A stretch of 64,000 nucleotides of DNA from Leclercia adecarboxylata (GTDB lineage Bacteria > Pseudomonadota > Gammaproteobacteria > Enterobacterales > Enterobacteriaceae). A program made the translations under genes and the position numbers. Shown here in pieces: positions 30,215 through 40,779 of this stretch (position 1 is the stretch's first letter; each line of letters begins with the position of its first letter). Under the pieces are notes generated by a model that was not told the DNA's origin, did not search any database, and worked only from the letters and a program-made list of their open reading frames with translations. Where the stretch lies: assembly GCF_006171285.1 (NCBI RefSeq), contig NZ_CP040889.1, positions 1,054,001 through 1,118,000 of the forward strand, read 5' to 3'.

Positions 30215-32461
30215 TTAACGCCCGCCGCGGATCAGCCCGCCCATGCCGCGACGTTCCATAAAGGCCGCCACCTGATGACGCACTTCCGTCGCCAGCTGTG
30301 CTTCAAGGCTGCGCTGCGCCAGCTGCTGGGCCTCCTCATAGTCAATATGGCGCAGCAGATACTTCACGCGGGCCACAGATCGACCGTTCATGGAGAGGTG
30401 GCGGAAGCCGAGGCCAATCAGGATCGCCACACACATGGAGTCGCCAGCCATCTCACCGCATAAACGCAGGTCGATACCGTTCGCTTCCGCCTCGCGGGCA
30501 ATCATCGCCAGCGCACGCAGCATCGCCGGATGCAGACTGTCGTAAATGCTCGCCACCCGGGTGTTGTTGCGATCCACCGCCAGCATGTACTGGGTAAGGT
30601 CGTTGGTGCCCACCGAAATAAAGTCGACGCGAGCAGCCAGCTGCGGAAGCATAAAGACCATCGACGGAACTTCCAGCATCACGCCGATACGCGGTTTCGG
30701 TATTTCGTAGCCGATCATCTCTTCGACTTCACGCCCGGCACGTTCAATCAGACGACGAGCCTCATCGATCTCATCAATGCTGGTGACCATCGGCAGCAAG
30801 ATACTGAGGTTGCCGGTCGCCGCATTGGCACGCAGCATGGCGCGCACCTGGATCAGGAAGATCTCCGGCTGATCGAGGGTGATGCGGATCCCACGCCAGC
30901 CCAGGCACGGGTTCTCTTCGCTGATGGGCATATAGGGCAACTGTTTATCCGCGCCAACGTCCAGGGTACGTAACGTGACCGGTTTGTCGTTGAACATCTG
31001 CAACATGCCCTGATACTGCGCGACCTGCTCCTCCTCAGAGGGGAAGCCGCTTTGCAACATAAACGGGATTTCCGTGCGATAGAGACCGATGCCATCGATG
31101 CGGCTGCCGAGCTTCTCTTCGTGTTCCGGACTTAACCCGGCATTGAGCATCACCTTGATCCGCTCACCGCTTTTTAGCGCGGCGGGCTGGTTAACGTCAT
31201 CTTCCGCCAGGCGGCTCAGCTCGTTCTCTTCGCTGATAAGCTTTTGATATTCCTGCAGCAGGACCGGTTCAGGATCGACCAGCAGCTCGCCGCGATAGCC
31301 GTCAACCACCAGCGTTCGCCGGTGCAGCGCAGAGGGCTGAATATCAGCGCCCATAACGGTCGGGATCCCAAGCGCGCGCACCATAATGGCGGCATGGGAG
31401 TTGGCAGCACCGTCGCGGACCACGATCCCGGCTAGCCTGTCCTGCGGCAATTCCGCGAGCGTGGTCGCAGAGAGCTCATCCGCCACCAGCACAAAGCGCG
31501 GTGGCCAGGTATTGGCCCCCTGAATGGTGTCATCGAGATGGAACAGCAGGCGCTGACCTAAAGTACGCAGATCCCCGGCACGCTCTTTCAGATAGCCATC
31601 GGTCAGGGCGGCAAACTGTTCGGCGAATTTTTCGATGATCTTTTTGACCGCCCACTCCGCCACGGAGCCACGGTCGACTTCGTCAAACAGTTCCCGGCGC
31701 AGTCGGGCATCGGACAGCAAGTGCGAGTAGAGATCGAAGATCGCCGCCGTCTCTTTTTGCGCGCCGGCAGCAAAGCGCTTGCTGTAGCGGCGAAACTCGT
31801 TAGCGGCCTCTTCCAGCGCGCCGGTCAGGCGTTCGCGTTCAAGGGCTGTGTCTAGCGTCGAGGCTTCGTAAACCTGCTCCATCAGCGGCAGCGTGGCGTC
31901 CATCCAGCCTTCTGCGATCGCCACACCGGGTGAGGCCGGTAAGGCGCGAATGCGCGTCTGCCGGTACTGACCAAAGAGTGCAGCAAGCTGAGACTGGGAG
32001 AGGATCGCCGCCATTTGCGTGGCCAGCGTAACGAGGAAGGACTCTTCGCTTTCGTCGTACTGACGCAGTTCACGCTGCTGAACCACAAGCACGCCCAGCA
32101 ATTGACGACGCTGGATAATCGGCACGCCGAGGAAGGCGCGGAAGCGCTCCTCTTTTACCGAGGGGATATATTTAAAGCTGGGGTGCTTTTGTGCATCGGC
32201 AAGGTTGATGGGTTCAGCCAGACGCCCGACCAGACCCACAACGCCTTCATCAAACGCCAGCGCAACGGTACGGCCACGCGGTTTTTTTAATCCGCGCGTG
32301 GCCATAAGGTAGTAACACCTGCGGTCGTGGTCGGCCAGATAGACCGAACATACCTCGGTTTCCATCGCAAGGCAGATATCCGTGACCAGAATATCCAGCG
32401 CCTCGTTGAGCCGTGGGGCACTGGCCACCTTCTCGACTATTTCGCGCAGGCGGGTGAGCAT
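30215..32461 (-). CDS. ptsP: Enzyme I of the nitrogen PTS (PtsP, EI-Ntr)
   Basis: Starts the phosphorelay EI-Ntr to NPr to EIIA-Ntr, which links nitrogen state to potassium and cell-envelope control. The 748-residue protein has an N-terminal GAF domain (residues 1-150), then the PTS EI domains with the phospho-accepting histidine at 356 (GAANSHAAIMVRALG) and the PEP-binding TIM barrel ending with RLCGEMAGD. The GAF domain distinguishes it from PtsI. It is 12 bp downstream of rppH, with which it forms an operon. Confidence 0.96.
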   Translation of the reverse strand: MLTRLREIVEKVASAPRLNEALDILVTDICLAMETEVCSVYLADHDRRCYYLMATRGLKKPRGRTVALAFDEGVVGLVGRLAEPINLADAQKHPSFKYIPSVKEERFRAFLGVPIIQRRQLLGVLVVQQRELRQYDESEESFLVTLATQMAAILSQSQLAALFGQYRQTRIRALPASPGVAIAEGWMDATLPLMEQVYEASTLDTALERERLTGALEEAANEFRRYSKRFAAGAQKETAAIFDLYSHLLSDARLRRELFDEVDRGSVAEWAVKKIIEKFAEQFAALTDGYLKERAGDLRTLGQRLLFHLDDTIQGANTWPPRFVLVADELSATTLAELPQDRLAGIVVRDGAANSHAAIMVRALGIPTVMGADIQPSALHRRTLVVDGYRGELLVDPEPVLLQEYQKLISEENELSRLAEDDVNQPAALKSGERIKVMLNAGLSPEHEEKLGSRIDGIGLYRTEIPFMLQSGFPSEEEQVAQYQGMLQMFNDKPVTLRTLDVGADKQLPYMPISEENPCLGWRGIRITLDQPEIFLIQVRAMLRANAATGNLSILLPMVTSIDEIDEARRLIERAGREVEEMIGYEIPKPRIGVMLEVPSMVFMLPQLAARVDFISVGTNDLTQYMLAVDRNNTRVASIYDSLHPAMLRALAMIAREAEANGIDLRLCGEMAGDSMCVAILIGLGFRHLSMNGRSVARVKYLLRHIDYEEAQQLAQRSLEAQLATEVRHQVAAFMERRGMGGLIRGGR

Positions 32462-32473
32462 AATGTGCGTAGC

Positions 32474-33004
32474 TTAACCTCTTTTACGTCGCCAGGCAGG
32501 TGCGCTCTGCGGCTTAGGAGGGGCCTCCTGAAGCATCATTACGGCACTTGCGAACTCTTTCATTACCCTGCGGTAAACGTCGCGCTTAAATGACACGACC
32601 TGACGAACGGGATACCAGTAGCTGACCCAGCGCCAGCCATCGAATTCCGGCGTGCTGCTGGTTTGCATATTGATATCCGCATCGCTGCTCACCAATTGCA
32701 GAAGAAACCATTTCTGTTTCTGGCCGATACATACCGGCTTTGTGTCCCAACGCACCAAACGCTTCGGTAACTTGTAACGCAACCAGTTGCGGGTCGAAGC
32801 CAGAATGCGGACATCCTTGCGGCTTAAGCCAACTTCTTCGAACAGCTCCCGATACATCGCTTGCTCTGCGGACTCTCCCGGGTTAATCCCCCCTTGGGGA
32901 AATTGCCAGGAGTGCTGACCATATCGCCGGGCCCACATAACCTGACCCTGGCGATTACAAATTACGATACCTACATTCGGGCGGTAGCCATCGTCATCAA
33001 TCAC
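32474..33004 (-). CDS. rppH: RNA pyrophosphohydrolase RppH
   Basis: Nudix hydrolase that removes pyrophosphate from mRNA 5' ends and triggers decay by RNase E. The 176-residue length equals E. coli RppH. The Nudix box begins [18 protein letters not shown] at residue 37 and ends EEVGL. It is first in an operon with ptsP; the DARS2 region is upstream. Confidence 0.97.
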   Translation of the reverse strand: MIDDDGYRPNVGIVICNRQGQVMWARRYGQHSWQFPQGGINPGESAEQAMYRELFEEVGLSRKDVRILASTRNWLRYKLPKRLVRWDTKPVCIGQKQKWFLLQLVSSDADINMQTSSTPEFDGWRWVSYWYPVRQVVSFKRDVYRRVMKEFASAVMMLQEAPPKPQSAPAWRRKRG

Positions 33005-33174
33005 CGGACTACCCCAAAACTAAACCTTATATATAAACGATTGTTTCACACTCCAGAGAGGCGGTAAACCACTCTCTTTGTGGCCTGGAGCCTAATAACA
33101 TTTGAATAACTCACAATTATCAGCTGAGTTATAAACAGATGACCGCTCAAAAGGGCAATTTTATTCACTTTTTC

Positions 33175-33499
33175 TGTGGATAGAGTTGTGAAGAAGTGTG
33201 GAATTACCGATGGACAACCCAGATCACTCTGAATATTGCAGAGATTAGCGATTTTTACAACTCTCTATATTTCATGTAGTTAAATTATGAATTGTGTGAA
33301 ATACACAGCATAGTGTGATGCAGGTCACCAGAAAGATCCTGGAGCTGATGAAAGATCGAACAACGTTGATTTTATCCACAGATTGTGCCAATAAGTTAGG
33401 CACATTTTGTCTGATTTTTCGATTTTCGTCCCACGTCAAGGCTGTAAATGGAAACAGTAGTAGGGGTTATTCCCAGTTATCCCATTTTTCTGTGGATAA
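33175..33499. promoter_or_regulatory. DARS2, DnaA-reactivating locus
   Basis: The 685-bp gene-free interval between rppH and mutH is where E. coli carries DARS2, which converts ADP-DnaA to ATP-DnaA. Exact DnaA boxes TTATCCACA are at 33372-33380 (+) and 33491-33499 (minus orientation). A one-mismatch box CTATCCACA lies at 33175-33183 (minus), and degenerate boxes TTATTCCCA and TTATCCCAT are at 33467 and 33477. The AT-rich stretch between could hold IHF and Fis sites, but I cannot assign them. The boundary coordinates only enclose the boxes seen. Promoters for rppH and mutH must also lie in this interval. Confidence 0.82.
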
Positions 33500-33689
33500 G
33501 TGGGTGTAAGATCCTGTTTATTGTCAGTGACCAGTTTTGGACAACCGGGATATCCACTTAGCAGCATAGCGAACAAAAGCAATAAAAATACATATAAATC
33601 ATTCACCTGGCGCATGCAAAAAGAAAAAGATAAACTCTCCCTGTGCGGTGGAAAACTGCTGTTCATTTTTTAACCAAAAGGCAATAACC

Positions 33690-34382
33690 ATGCTCCCCCT
33701 GGCTCCCCTGACTTCTCCCCCTGCATCCGAAGCGGTGTTGCTGCAACAGGCGCAGCGCCTGGCGGGATACTCGCTGGGTGAACTCGCCGCTCTGGCTGGC
33801 CTGCCCATTCCTCCCGATCTCAGGCGTGATAAAGGATGGACGGGCGTGCTGCTGGAGCTATGGCTGGGGGCCAGCGCGGGCAGTAAACCTGAACAGGATT
33901 TTGCCGCGCTGGGTGTTGAGCTGAAGACCATTCCTGTCGACAGCGCGGGCCGTCCGCTGGAGACGACGTTTGTCTGCGTGGCACCGTTAACCGGCAATAC
34001 GGGCATCACCTGGGAGAGCAGTCACGTGCGCCATAAGCTGAAGCGCGTGCTGTGGATCCCGGTCGAGGGAGATCGTGCGATCCCGCTGGCCAATCGTCGC
34101 GTCGGAGCGCCGTTGATCTGGAGCCCGGACGAAGAGGAAGATCGTCAGCTGCGTCTGGACTGGGAAGAGTTAATGGACATGATCGTGCTGGGCCAGGTTG
34201 AACGCATCACCGCCCGCCACGGCGAAGTGCTTCAGCTACGGCCAAAAGCCGCCAACAGCAAAGCCCTCACCGAAGCCATCGGCGCGCGTGGCGAACCGAT
34301 CCTGACGTTACCCCGGGGTTTTTATTTGAAAAAGAACTTCACGGGGGCGTTGCTGGCGCGTCATTTTTTACTGAATACGTAA
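33690..34382 (+). CDS. mutH: DNA mismatch repair endonuclease MutH
   Basis: Nicks the unmethylated strand at hemimethylated GATC sites when activated by MutS-MutL. I chose the ATG at 33690 ([11 protein letters not shown]) after AAAAGG: the protein then has 230 residues and the catalytic D70, E77 and K79 ([11 protein letters not shown]) fall at the E. coli numbers. An in-frame ATG 14 codons upstream lacks support. The N-terminal segment before residue 25 is divergent from E. coli, while the rest is strongly conserved. Confidence 0.95.
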   Translation: MLPLAPLTSPPASEAVLLQQAQRLAGYSLGELAALAGLPIPPDLRRDKGWTGVLLELWLGASAGSKPEQDFAALGVELKTIPVDSAGRPLETTFVCVAPLTGNTGITWESSHVRHKLKRVLWIPVEGDRAIPLANRRVGAPLIWSPDEEEDRQLRLDWEELMDMIVLGQVERITARHGEVLQLRPKAANSKALTEAIGARGEPILTLPRGFYLKKNFTGALLARHFLLNT

Positions 34383-34511
34383 CTTTTTAAACGGAATCTT
34401 GCCGTTTATCACATATTTGCCTGTTTTTTCAGATTTCACCGCTTTCAGAAAACCCTCTGCGGAGTTATTACTACACTAAGATGAGATACGAGCCAGGTGG
34501 AGGTCATAAAG

Positions 34512-34730
34512 ATGAAAAAATGGGCAGTAATAATCTCGGCTGTTGGTTTAGCGTTTGCCGTTTCAGGTTGTAGTAGCGATTACGTCATGGCGACAAAAGA
34601 TGGTCGCATGATCCTGACCGACGGCAAACCCGAAGTCGACGATGATACCGGGCTGGTCAGCTACCGCGATCAGCAGGGTAACAATATGCAGATTAACCGC
34701 GACGAAGTTTCCCAGATTATCGAAAGATAG
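34512..34730 (+). CDS. ygdR: DUF903 lipoprotein YgdR
   Basis: Small lipoprotein of 72 residues from [12 protein letters not shown], with lipobox VSGC near residue 19 and one DUF903 domain ([19 protein letters not shown]). It is a clear paralogue of YgdI at 6743-6970, sharing the DGR..x..GKP-x3-DDTG core. The upstream ATG (MEVI) lies on the ribosome site AGGTGGAGG side and is less likely. It lies between mutH and tas as in E. coli. Function unknown. Confidence 0.92.
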   Translation: MKKWAVIISAVGLAFAVSGCSSDYVMATKDGRMILTDGKPEVDDDTGLVSYRDQQGNNMQINRDEVSQIIER

Positions 34731-34846
34731 TAAGAAAGGTCAGCAGTTTGCTGGCCTTTTGATTTTTCGCTTCCTCTCTGTCATGTTTATATTCCTTTGT
34801 CGGGAGTTTCCTGACGCAGTTAACATGTCTAATAAGGAAGCCGGCT

Positions 34847-35887
34847 ATGCATTATCACCGTATCCCCCATAGCGCTCTTGAGATAAGCCAACTGGGGTTG
34901 GGCACGATGACATTTGGTGAACAAAATAGCGAAGCCGATGCCCATGCACAACTCGATTACGCCGTCAGCCAGGGCATTAACCTGATTGACGTGGCAGAGA
35001 TGTACCCGGTCCCACCGCGTCCGGAAACCCAGGGATTAACCGAAACTTACGTCGGCAACTGGCTGGCTAAACGCGGTAACCGCGAAAAGCTGGTGGTGGC
35101 CTCCAAGGTCAGCGGACCGTCCCGCAATAATGACAGCGGCATTCGCCCGAATCAGATCCTCGACCGTAAAAACATTCGCGCCGCGCTGGACGCCAGCCTG
35201 ACGCGTCTGCAGACCGATTATCTCGACCTCTATCAGGTTCACTGGCCGCAGCGCGCGACAAACTGCTTTGGCAAGCTGGGCTACAGCTGGAGCGACAGCG
35301 CCCCCGTCGTCACCCTACTGGAAACCCTGGAAGCCTTAACCGAGTGCCAGCGTGCGGGCAAAATCCGCTACATCGGCGTCTCTAACGAAACGGCGTTTGG
35401 CGTGATGCGTTATCTGCACCTGGCGGACAAACACGATCTGCCGCGAATTGTCACCATTCAGAACCCGTACAGCCTGCTGAACCGCAGCTATGAGGTGGGT
35501 CTGGCGGAAGTGAGCCAGTATGAAGGCGTTGAGCTGCTGGCGTACTCCTGCCTCGGCTTTGGCACCCTGACCGGTAAATATCTGAACGGTGCAAAACCAG
35601 CGGGCGCGCGTAATACCCTGTTCAGCCGCTTTACCCGTTACAGCGGTGAGCAGACGCAAAAAGCAGTGGCGGCCTATGTGGATATCGCGAAACGTCACGG
35701 GCTGGACCCGGCGCAGATGGCGCTGGCGTTTGTACGCCGTCAGCCGTTTGTTGCCAGCACCCTGCTGGGCGCGACCACCATGGAGCAGCTGAAAACCAAC
35801 GTCGAAAGCTTCCATCTGGAGCTGAGCGAAGAGGTGTTAGCGGAGATTGAAGCGGTGCATCAGGTGTATACCTACCCGGCACCGTGA
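34847..35887 (+). CDS. tas: Aldo-keto reductase Tas
   Basis: NADP(H)-dependent aldo-keto reductase-like protein, 346 residues as in E. coli, where it was found by complementation of tyrosine auxotrophy and is of unclear natural substrate. The (beta/alpha)8 barrel shows LGLGTMTFGEQNS, INLIDVAEMYPVP with the catalytic Asp/Tyr pair, and VHWPQRATNCFG. It ends close to a BIME and is convergent with lplT. Confidence 0.94.
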   Translation: MHYHRIPHSALEISQLGLGTMTFGEQNSEADAHAQLDYAVSQGINLIDVAEMYPVPPRPETQGLTETYVGNWLAKRGNREKLVVASKVSGPSRNNDSGIRPNQILDRKNIRAALDASLTRLQTDYLDLYQVHWPQRATNCFGKLGYSWSDSAPVVTLLETLEALTECQRAGKIRYIGVSNETAFGVMRYLHLADKHDLPRIVTIQNPYSLLNRSYEVGLAEVSQYEGVELLAYSCLGFGTLTGKYLNGAKPAGARNTLFSRFTRYSGEQTQKAVAAYVDIAKRHGLDPAQMALAFVRRQPFVASTLLGATTMEQLKTNVESFHLELSEEVLAEIEAVHQVYTYPAP

Positions 35888-35897
35888 TAAACGCGAC

Positions 35898-35982
35898 GTA
35901 GGTCGGGTAAGGCGTAGCCGCCACCCGACAAGTCGCTCCGATGCCGCATAATCGCCCGGCGGCGCTTTGCTTGCCGGGCCTA
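35898..35982. repeat. BIME between tas and lplT
   Basis: Two REP-like palindromes: TAGGTCGGGTAAGGCGTAGC at 35898 and GCCCGGCGGCGCTTTGCTTG at 35954, arranged tail to tail between convergent genes. The first is the Y-type unit seen again at 55478. Confidence 0.85.
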
Positions 35983-35993
35983 CAAGGTCAAAA

Positions 35994-37187
35994 TCACCGC
36001 CGACGCTGCCACACCCACAGTGCCGCAATCGCCAGCGCAAACAGGCCGCCAAACCCGACGCCAATGCCCACCACCGGCACACCCACTTTTACCGCCAGCG
36101 AGTAAAGCCCAAGCATCAGCAGCATGGCGGCGTTTTCGCCGAGGTTTTGCACTGCAATGGCGTTCCCTGCCCCGACGGTATGCTTCCCGCGCTCCTGCAG
36201 CAGCGCATTCAGCGGCACCACAAAGAAGCCGCCGCAGATCCCCATCAGGAACAGCAGCGCATAGGCGGGTAACAGCGCATGTTGCAGGGCAAAGATCAGT
36301 ACCATCACACCAATCAGGATCCCGGCGGGCATGCAGCGGGCCACGTTTTGCAGCGTCACCAGTTTTGCCGCCGCCCCGGCGCCCAACACGATCCCCACCG
36401 CCACCATGGCGTTGAGATAGGTTGGCGTGGCGTTATCGGTGATCCCCAGCGCCGTCGGCACCCACAGCACCAGCAGGAAGCGCAGCGTGACGCCCGCACC
36501 CCAGAACATGCTGGTTCCCAGCAGCGAGAAGCGGGTTTCACCGTTATGCCACAGCACGCGGCAGGCGTTAAAGAAGCTGGCGGTCATCGGCGTAAAGCGC
36601 CAGGACTGTCCCGGACGCGCCGCCGGCAGTTTCGGGATAAACAGGTTGGCGATCACCGCCCCGGCATACATCAGGGCGCAAACGCCCAGCGCCGCCAGCA
36701 CGTGCCAGTCGGCCAGCACGCCGCCCGCCATCGAACCCAGCAGGATCGCCGCAATGGTCGAGGCCTCCATCAGCCCGTTAGCTTTAACCAGCTTATCCCC
36801 GGTGGTGAGCTCCCCCAGGATGCCGTACTTGGCCGGTGAGTAGGAGGCCGCTCCGATCCCCACCAGCGTGTAGCCAATGAACGGATTCACGCCGAAGCAG
36901 ATGCTGGCCGCCCCCAGCAGTTTCAGGCTGTTGGCAAACATCATCACCCGCCCTTTGGCGAAGCTGTCCGCCACCTGGCCGACAAAGGGGGCAAAAATGA
37001 TGTAAGCGCCCACAAACACCATCTGCAGGATCGGCTGGCTCCAGTCCGGATAAAACTGAGATTTCAGCAGCGCCAGAGTGGCAAACAGCAGCGCGTTATC
37101 ACCAAAGGCAGAGAGGAATTGGGCGGCGGTGACCGCCATCATCCCTCTCGACCAGATGGAGGTGTTAGTGGATACTGACTCACTCAT
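35994..37187 (-). CDS. lplT: Lysophospholipid transporter LplT
   Basis: Major facilitator family flippase that moves lysophosphatidylethanolamine to the inner leaflet for re-acylation by Aas. With the [15 protein letters not shown] start it has 397 residues, as in E. coli, and twelve membrane segments; [13 protein letters not shown] carries the typical loop 2-3 motif. The long upstream extension overlaps aas and is rejected. The start overlaps the aas stop by 8 bases, which couples transporter and acyltransferase. Confidence 0.95.
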   Translation of the reverse strand: MSESVSTNTSIWSRGMMAVTAAQFLSAFGDNALLFATLALLKSQFYPDWSQPILQMVFVGAYIIFAPFVGQVADSFAKGRVMMFANSLKLLGAASICFGVNPFIGYTLVGIGAASYSPAKYGILGELTTGDKLVKANGLMEASTIAAILLGSMAGGVLADWHVLAALGVCALMYAGAVIANLFIPKLPAARPGQSWRFTPMTASFFNACRVLWHNGETRFSLLGTSMFWGAGVTLRFLLVLWVPTALGITDNATPTYLNAMVAVGIVLGAGAAAKLVTLQNVARCMPAGILIGVMVLIFALQHALLPAYALLFLMGICGGFFVVPLNALLQERGKHTVGAGNAIAVQNLGENAAMLLMLGLYSLAVKVGVPVVGIGVGFGGLFALAIAALWVWQRRR

Positions 37188-39339
37188 TATGCGACTCCGC
37201 CTGATCAACCATGCCTTTGAGAGTGACAAAGTCCGGTTTACCGCTGCCCAATACCGGAAGTTGCTTGAGATAACGAATATCGCGCGGCACGGCCAGCTCA
37301 GGGATGCCATGTTCACGCGCATGCTGCAGAAGCTGCTCGCGTTTCAACTCGCTGTCGCTGGTAAAGAGCACCAGCGCTTCACCTTTGCTGGCATCGGCTT
37401 TCACCGCGGTGGCGTGCATTTTGTCAGGCGATACGGCCATCGCCAGCTGTTCGACCATCTCCAGCGACACCATTTCACCGGCGATTTTGGCGAAGCGCCT
37501 GGCGCGGCCCTGGATCTGCACGTAGCCCTGCTCATCAAAGCGCACGATATCGCCGGTGTCGTACCAGCCGGTTTCCACTTCGCCGTTGATGTTTTCCGCC
37601 GTCGGCGCTTCCAGCACCCCCGGGTTTTCCACCCGCAGGTAGCCGTTCATGACGTTCGGCCCTTTCAGTTGCAGGCGTCCGCCCTCTTCAATACCCGGTA
37701 CGGCCAGCAGACGCGCGTCCATCCCCGGCAGAATGCGCCCGACGGTGCCGGGTTTTGCCGCCATCGGCACGTTAATGGAGACCACCGGCGCGCACTCGGT
37801 CACGCCGTAGCCTTCCAGAATGCGCAGGCCAAACTTGTCCTGCCACAGCTGGCGGGTGCTCTCCTGCAGTTTTTCCGCCCCGGCCACCACGTAGCGCACG
37901 CGATGGAAATCATACGGATTGGCAAAGCGGGCGTAGTTGCCGAGGAACGTCGAGGTGCCGAAGATCACCGTGCAGTTCCGATCGTAGGTCAGCTCCGGCA
38001 CGATGCGGTAGTGCAGCGGGCTCGGGTAGAGGAACACTTCGGCACCGGTCAGCAGCGGCGTGAACAGCCCCACCGTCAGGCCAAAGGAGTGGAACAGCGG
38101 CAGCGCCGACATAAAGCGATCCCGGGCAGTAAAATCGGCGATGGTTTTAATCTGTTCGACGTTAGCCAGCAGGCTTTTATGGCTGTGAACCACCCCTTTC
38201 GGATTCCCCTCCGAGCCGGAGGTAAACAGGATCACGGCCGCATCTTCCGGCTGCTGCTTCACCTGCGCCAGATGCGGCGCCAGCAGGTGGGCAAAAATCC
38301 ACAGCTTGTCACCGGTGGTTACTTCCGCCTTAAGATCTTCGAGGAATACCCAGCGCACCTGGGTGAGCTGCTCCGGCAGATGCCAGAGTTTGCCTTTATC
38401 GAGGAAGGTGCGGGAGGTGAACACGGTGTTGATCTGCGCGGCGGTGATGGCGCTACTGAGCCCTTTCACCCCTGCGGTGTAGTTGAGCATCGCCGGAATA
38501 CGTCCGCGGGAGACGGCACCAAAAATAACTGCCGCGCTAATCCCTGCGTTTGGCAACATCAGGCCGATCTTCTCCCCTTGCTGGCTGTATTTCTCAAGGA
38601 TACGGCCAACAAACAGCGTTTTGGTCAATAGCTTGCGATAGGTATCGGGGGCAAAATTAATGTCGTCGATGCAGTTCTTCTTCGCCCCGTAACGGTACAT
38701 CGCCGACAGCAGCGATTCATACAGCGTTTCGCGCGGGCGCACCGCCATCCGGGCTTCCATCATGACCTGATGCAGCATCTCACCGGCGATTTTACGCCGG
38801 TCGCGGGCGCGTGGCGCGTCGGGCATCGGCAGGGTGGTTGGTGGCAGCAGGTGCAGGGTGATGCGCGGGAACATGCGCTGTTTTACCAGCCCTTTCAGGC
38901 GGCTGAAAAAGGTAAGCTCCGCGCCTTCAATACGCAGCGGCACTACCGTCGCCCCGGATTTCGCCGCCACAAAGCCTGCGCCGTCATAGATTTTCATCAG
39001 CGAGCCGGTGATCGAGATCCGCCCTTCCGGGAAGATCACCACCGGACGCCCCTGCCCAATCAGACGCACCAGATGTTTGATCATCATCGGTTTGGTCGGG
39101 TCGAGCGGAACGAAATCAATGAGTTTTGTCAGCCAGCGCATGTACCACTGCTGGCTCACAGAGGTGTAGACCGCAAACACCGGGCGCACGGGTAAAAAGA
39201 GCGCCAGCAGAATGCCGTCTATAAAGGAGACGTGGTTAGGAGTAATAAGAACACGTTCCGCGTGCAGTGCCAGGGTGTCGCCAGTCAGACGGACGCGAAA
39301 CAGAATTCGAAATAAGGTGCGGAAAAACCCAAATAGCAT
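37180..39339 (-). CDS. aas: Bifunctional 2-acyl-GPE acyltransferase / acyl-ACP synthetase Aas
   Basis: Inner-membrane enzyme that re-acylates lysophospholipid using fatty acid activated onto its bound ACP. The 719 residues match E. coli. The N-terminal acyltransferase has NHVSFIDG (H-x4-D motif) near residue 36 and [10 protein letters not shown]; two membrane segments follow, then an AMP-forming domain with [16 protein letters not shown] and [12 protein letters not shown]. It is upstream of lplT with an 8-base overlap. Confidence 0.96.
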   Translation of the reverse strand: MLFGFFRTLFRILFRVRLTGDTLALHAERVLITPNHVSFIDGILLALFLPVRPVFAVYTSVSQQWYMRWLTKLIDFVPLDPTKPMMIKHLVRLIGQGRPVVIFPEGRISITGSLMKIYDGAGFVAAKSGATVVPLRIEGAELTFFSRLKGLVKQRMFPRITLHLLPPTTLPMPDAPRARDRRKIAGEMLHQVMMEARMAVRPRETLYESLLSAMYRYGAKKNCIDDINFAPDTYRKLLTKTLFVGRILEKYSQQGEKIGLMLPNAGISAAVIFGAVSRGRIPAMLNYTAGVKGLSSAITAAQINTVFTSRTFLDKGKLWHLPEQLTQVRWVFLEDLKAEVTTGDKLWIFAHLLAPHLAQVKQQPEDAAVILFTSGSEGNPKGVVHSHKSLLANVEQIKTIADFTARDRFMSALPLFHSFGLTVGLFTPLLTGAEVFLYPSPLHYRIVPELTYDRNCTVIFGTSTFLGNYARFANPYDFHRVRYVVAGAEKLQESTRQLWQDKFGLRILEGYGVTECAPVVSINVPMAAKPGTVGRILPGMDARLLAVPGIEEGGRLQLKGPNVMNGYLRVENPGVLEAPTAENINGEVETGWYDTGDIVRFDEQGYVQIQGRARRFAKIAGEMVSLEMVEQLAMAVSPDKMHATAVKADASKGEALVLFTSDSELKREQLLQHAREHGIPELAVPRDIRYLKQLPVLGSGKPDFVTLKGMVDQAESHNE

Positions 39340-39431
39340 GTCAACTTCCTTTGCCTTTCAATGAGTAGGGTTACGGTAAATTGTGGCAGATTACACGAGA
39401 AGTGCGGTGGGAGCGACAGCCGGATAGAGAC

Positions 39432-39519
39432 AAAAAAAAACCTGCGCATCTGCGCAGGTTGGTGCAAGAGATGAGTACGCAGTACGTACTAAGAATTCTC
39501 ACCAATCAATACCTCTGGG
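39432..39519 (-). ncRNA. omrA: OmrA/OmrB-type small RNA
   Basis: Hfq-dependent sRNA repressing outer-membrane protein and curli/regulator mRNAs. On the minus strand the 5' end CCCAGAGGTATTGATTGGTG is identical to E. coli OmrA, the middle is variable, and the 3' end CACCAACCTGCGCAGATGCG forms the CCTGCGC/GCGCAGG terminator with a nine-base T-run. A TACAGT -10 element sits 6 bases before the start with no good -35, in line with OmpR-dependent activation. E. coli has two tandem copies here; I see only one. Confidence 0.94.
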
Positions 39520-39762
39520 ATCTCAACTGTAGCAACGGGGGTTAATTCCCTGCCAGCAGACAATCGCAACAGCCTGAGGCAAAGTGTAACCAAAGATTCA
39601 AATTCACCCGCGTCTGTCACGCTTCGCTGTGTAACGATTACACACTTTCAGATTACGTTTATCACCTTTGTGAATTGCCTCACCGCCCTGCGCTTGAATA
39701 CACCTCACTTTTCCGCAACACTATTTGATGTGTAAACGCTTACCCCAACAAGAAGGTAGAGA

Positions 39763-40779
39763 ATGGCGACTATTAAGGATGTGGCCCGAATGGCGGGTGT
39801 TTCCGTCGCCACGGTTTCGCGCGTTATCAATAACTCCCCTAAAGCCAGTGAAACCTCCCGCCAGGCGGTGCTGACCGCCATGGAGTCCCTGAACTATCAC
39901 CCCAACGCTAACGCCCGCGCGCTGGCTCAGCAGTCCACCGATACCGTCGGGCTGGTGGTGGGCGATGTCTCCGATCCCTTTTTCGGCGCGATGGTGAAAG
40001 CCGTCGAGCAGGTGGCCTACCAGACCGGCAACTTCCTGCTGATCGGCAATGGCTACCACAATGAGCAGAAAGAGCGGCAGGCGATTGAACAGCTGATCCG
40101 CCATCGTTGCGCGGCGCTGGTGGTGCATGCCAAAAAGCTGTCGGATGAGGAGCTGGTGCATCTGATGAAGCAGATCCCCGGCATGGTGATTGTGAACCGC
40201 ATTATTCCCGGCTACGAGCAGCGCTGCGTGGCGCTGGACGATCGCTATGGCGCCTGGCTTGCCACCCGACACTTGATCCAACAGGGGCATACCCGCATCG
40301 GCTACCTCTGCTCTAACCATCCCATTTCCGACGCCGAAGACCGGCTACAGGGTTACTACGATGCGCTGCGCGAAAACGACATTCCCTGCAACGATCGCCT
40401 GGTCACCTACGGGGAACCCGACGAGCGCGGCGGCGAGCAGGCGATGACCGAGCTGCTGGGGCGCGGACGTAACTTTACGGCGATCGCCTGTTACAACGAC
40501 TCGATGGCCGCCGGGGCGATGGGGGTGCTGAACGATAACGGGATTGACGTGCCGGGGGATATTTCGCTGATCGGCTTCGATGACATTCTGATCTCGCGCT
40601 ACGTGCGACCGCGCCTGACCACGGTGCGCTACCCTATCGTCACCATGGCGACGCAGGCGGCGGAGCTCGCGCTATCCCTGGCGGATAAACGCCAGCCGCC
40701 GGAAATCACCCACCTCTTCAGCCCGACGCTGGTGCGTCGTCACTCCGTTGTGCCGCCGGCCGAGTCGGCCAGCGAATAG
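39763..40779 (+). CDS. galR: Galactose repressor GalR
   Basis: LacI-family repressor of galactose transport and metabolism genes, released by galactose. The helix-turn-helix covers residues 2-24 (ATIKDVARMAGVSVATVSRV) with the hinge at about 45-58, followed by the sugar-binding domain. It is 338 residues, slightly shorter than E. coli (343) through a divergent C-terminus. The 3' 40 bases overlap the end of the convergent acetyltransferase gene. Confidence 0.95.
   Translation: MATIKDVARMAGVSVATVSRVINNSPKASETSRQAVLTAMESLNYHPNANARALAQQSTDTVGLVVGDVSDPFFGAMVKAVEQVAYQTGNFLLIGNGYHNEQKERQAIEQLIRHRCAALVVHAKKLSDEELVHLMKQIPGMVIVNRIIPGYEQRCVALDDRYGAWLATRHLIQQGHTRIGYLCSNHPISDAEDRLQGYYDALRENDIPCNDRLVTYGEPDERGGEQAMTELLGRGRNFTAIACYNDSMAAGAMGVLNDNGIDVPGDISLIGFDDILISRYVRPRLTTVRYPIVTMATQAAELALSLADKRQPPEITHLFSPTLVRRHSVVPPAESASE

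Noticed and set aside
33436..33666. Small frames in the rppH-mutH spacer
   Set aside because: The interval carries the DnaA box cluster of DARS2 and has no codon-usage signal.
37078..38631. 517-codon open frame on the plus strand
   Set aside because: It lies antisense to aas and the start of lplT, is rich in His/Arg/Gln as expected for GC-rich antisense frames, and has no recognisable domain.
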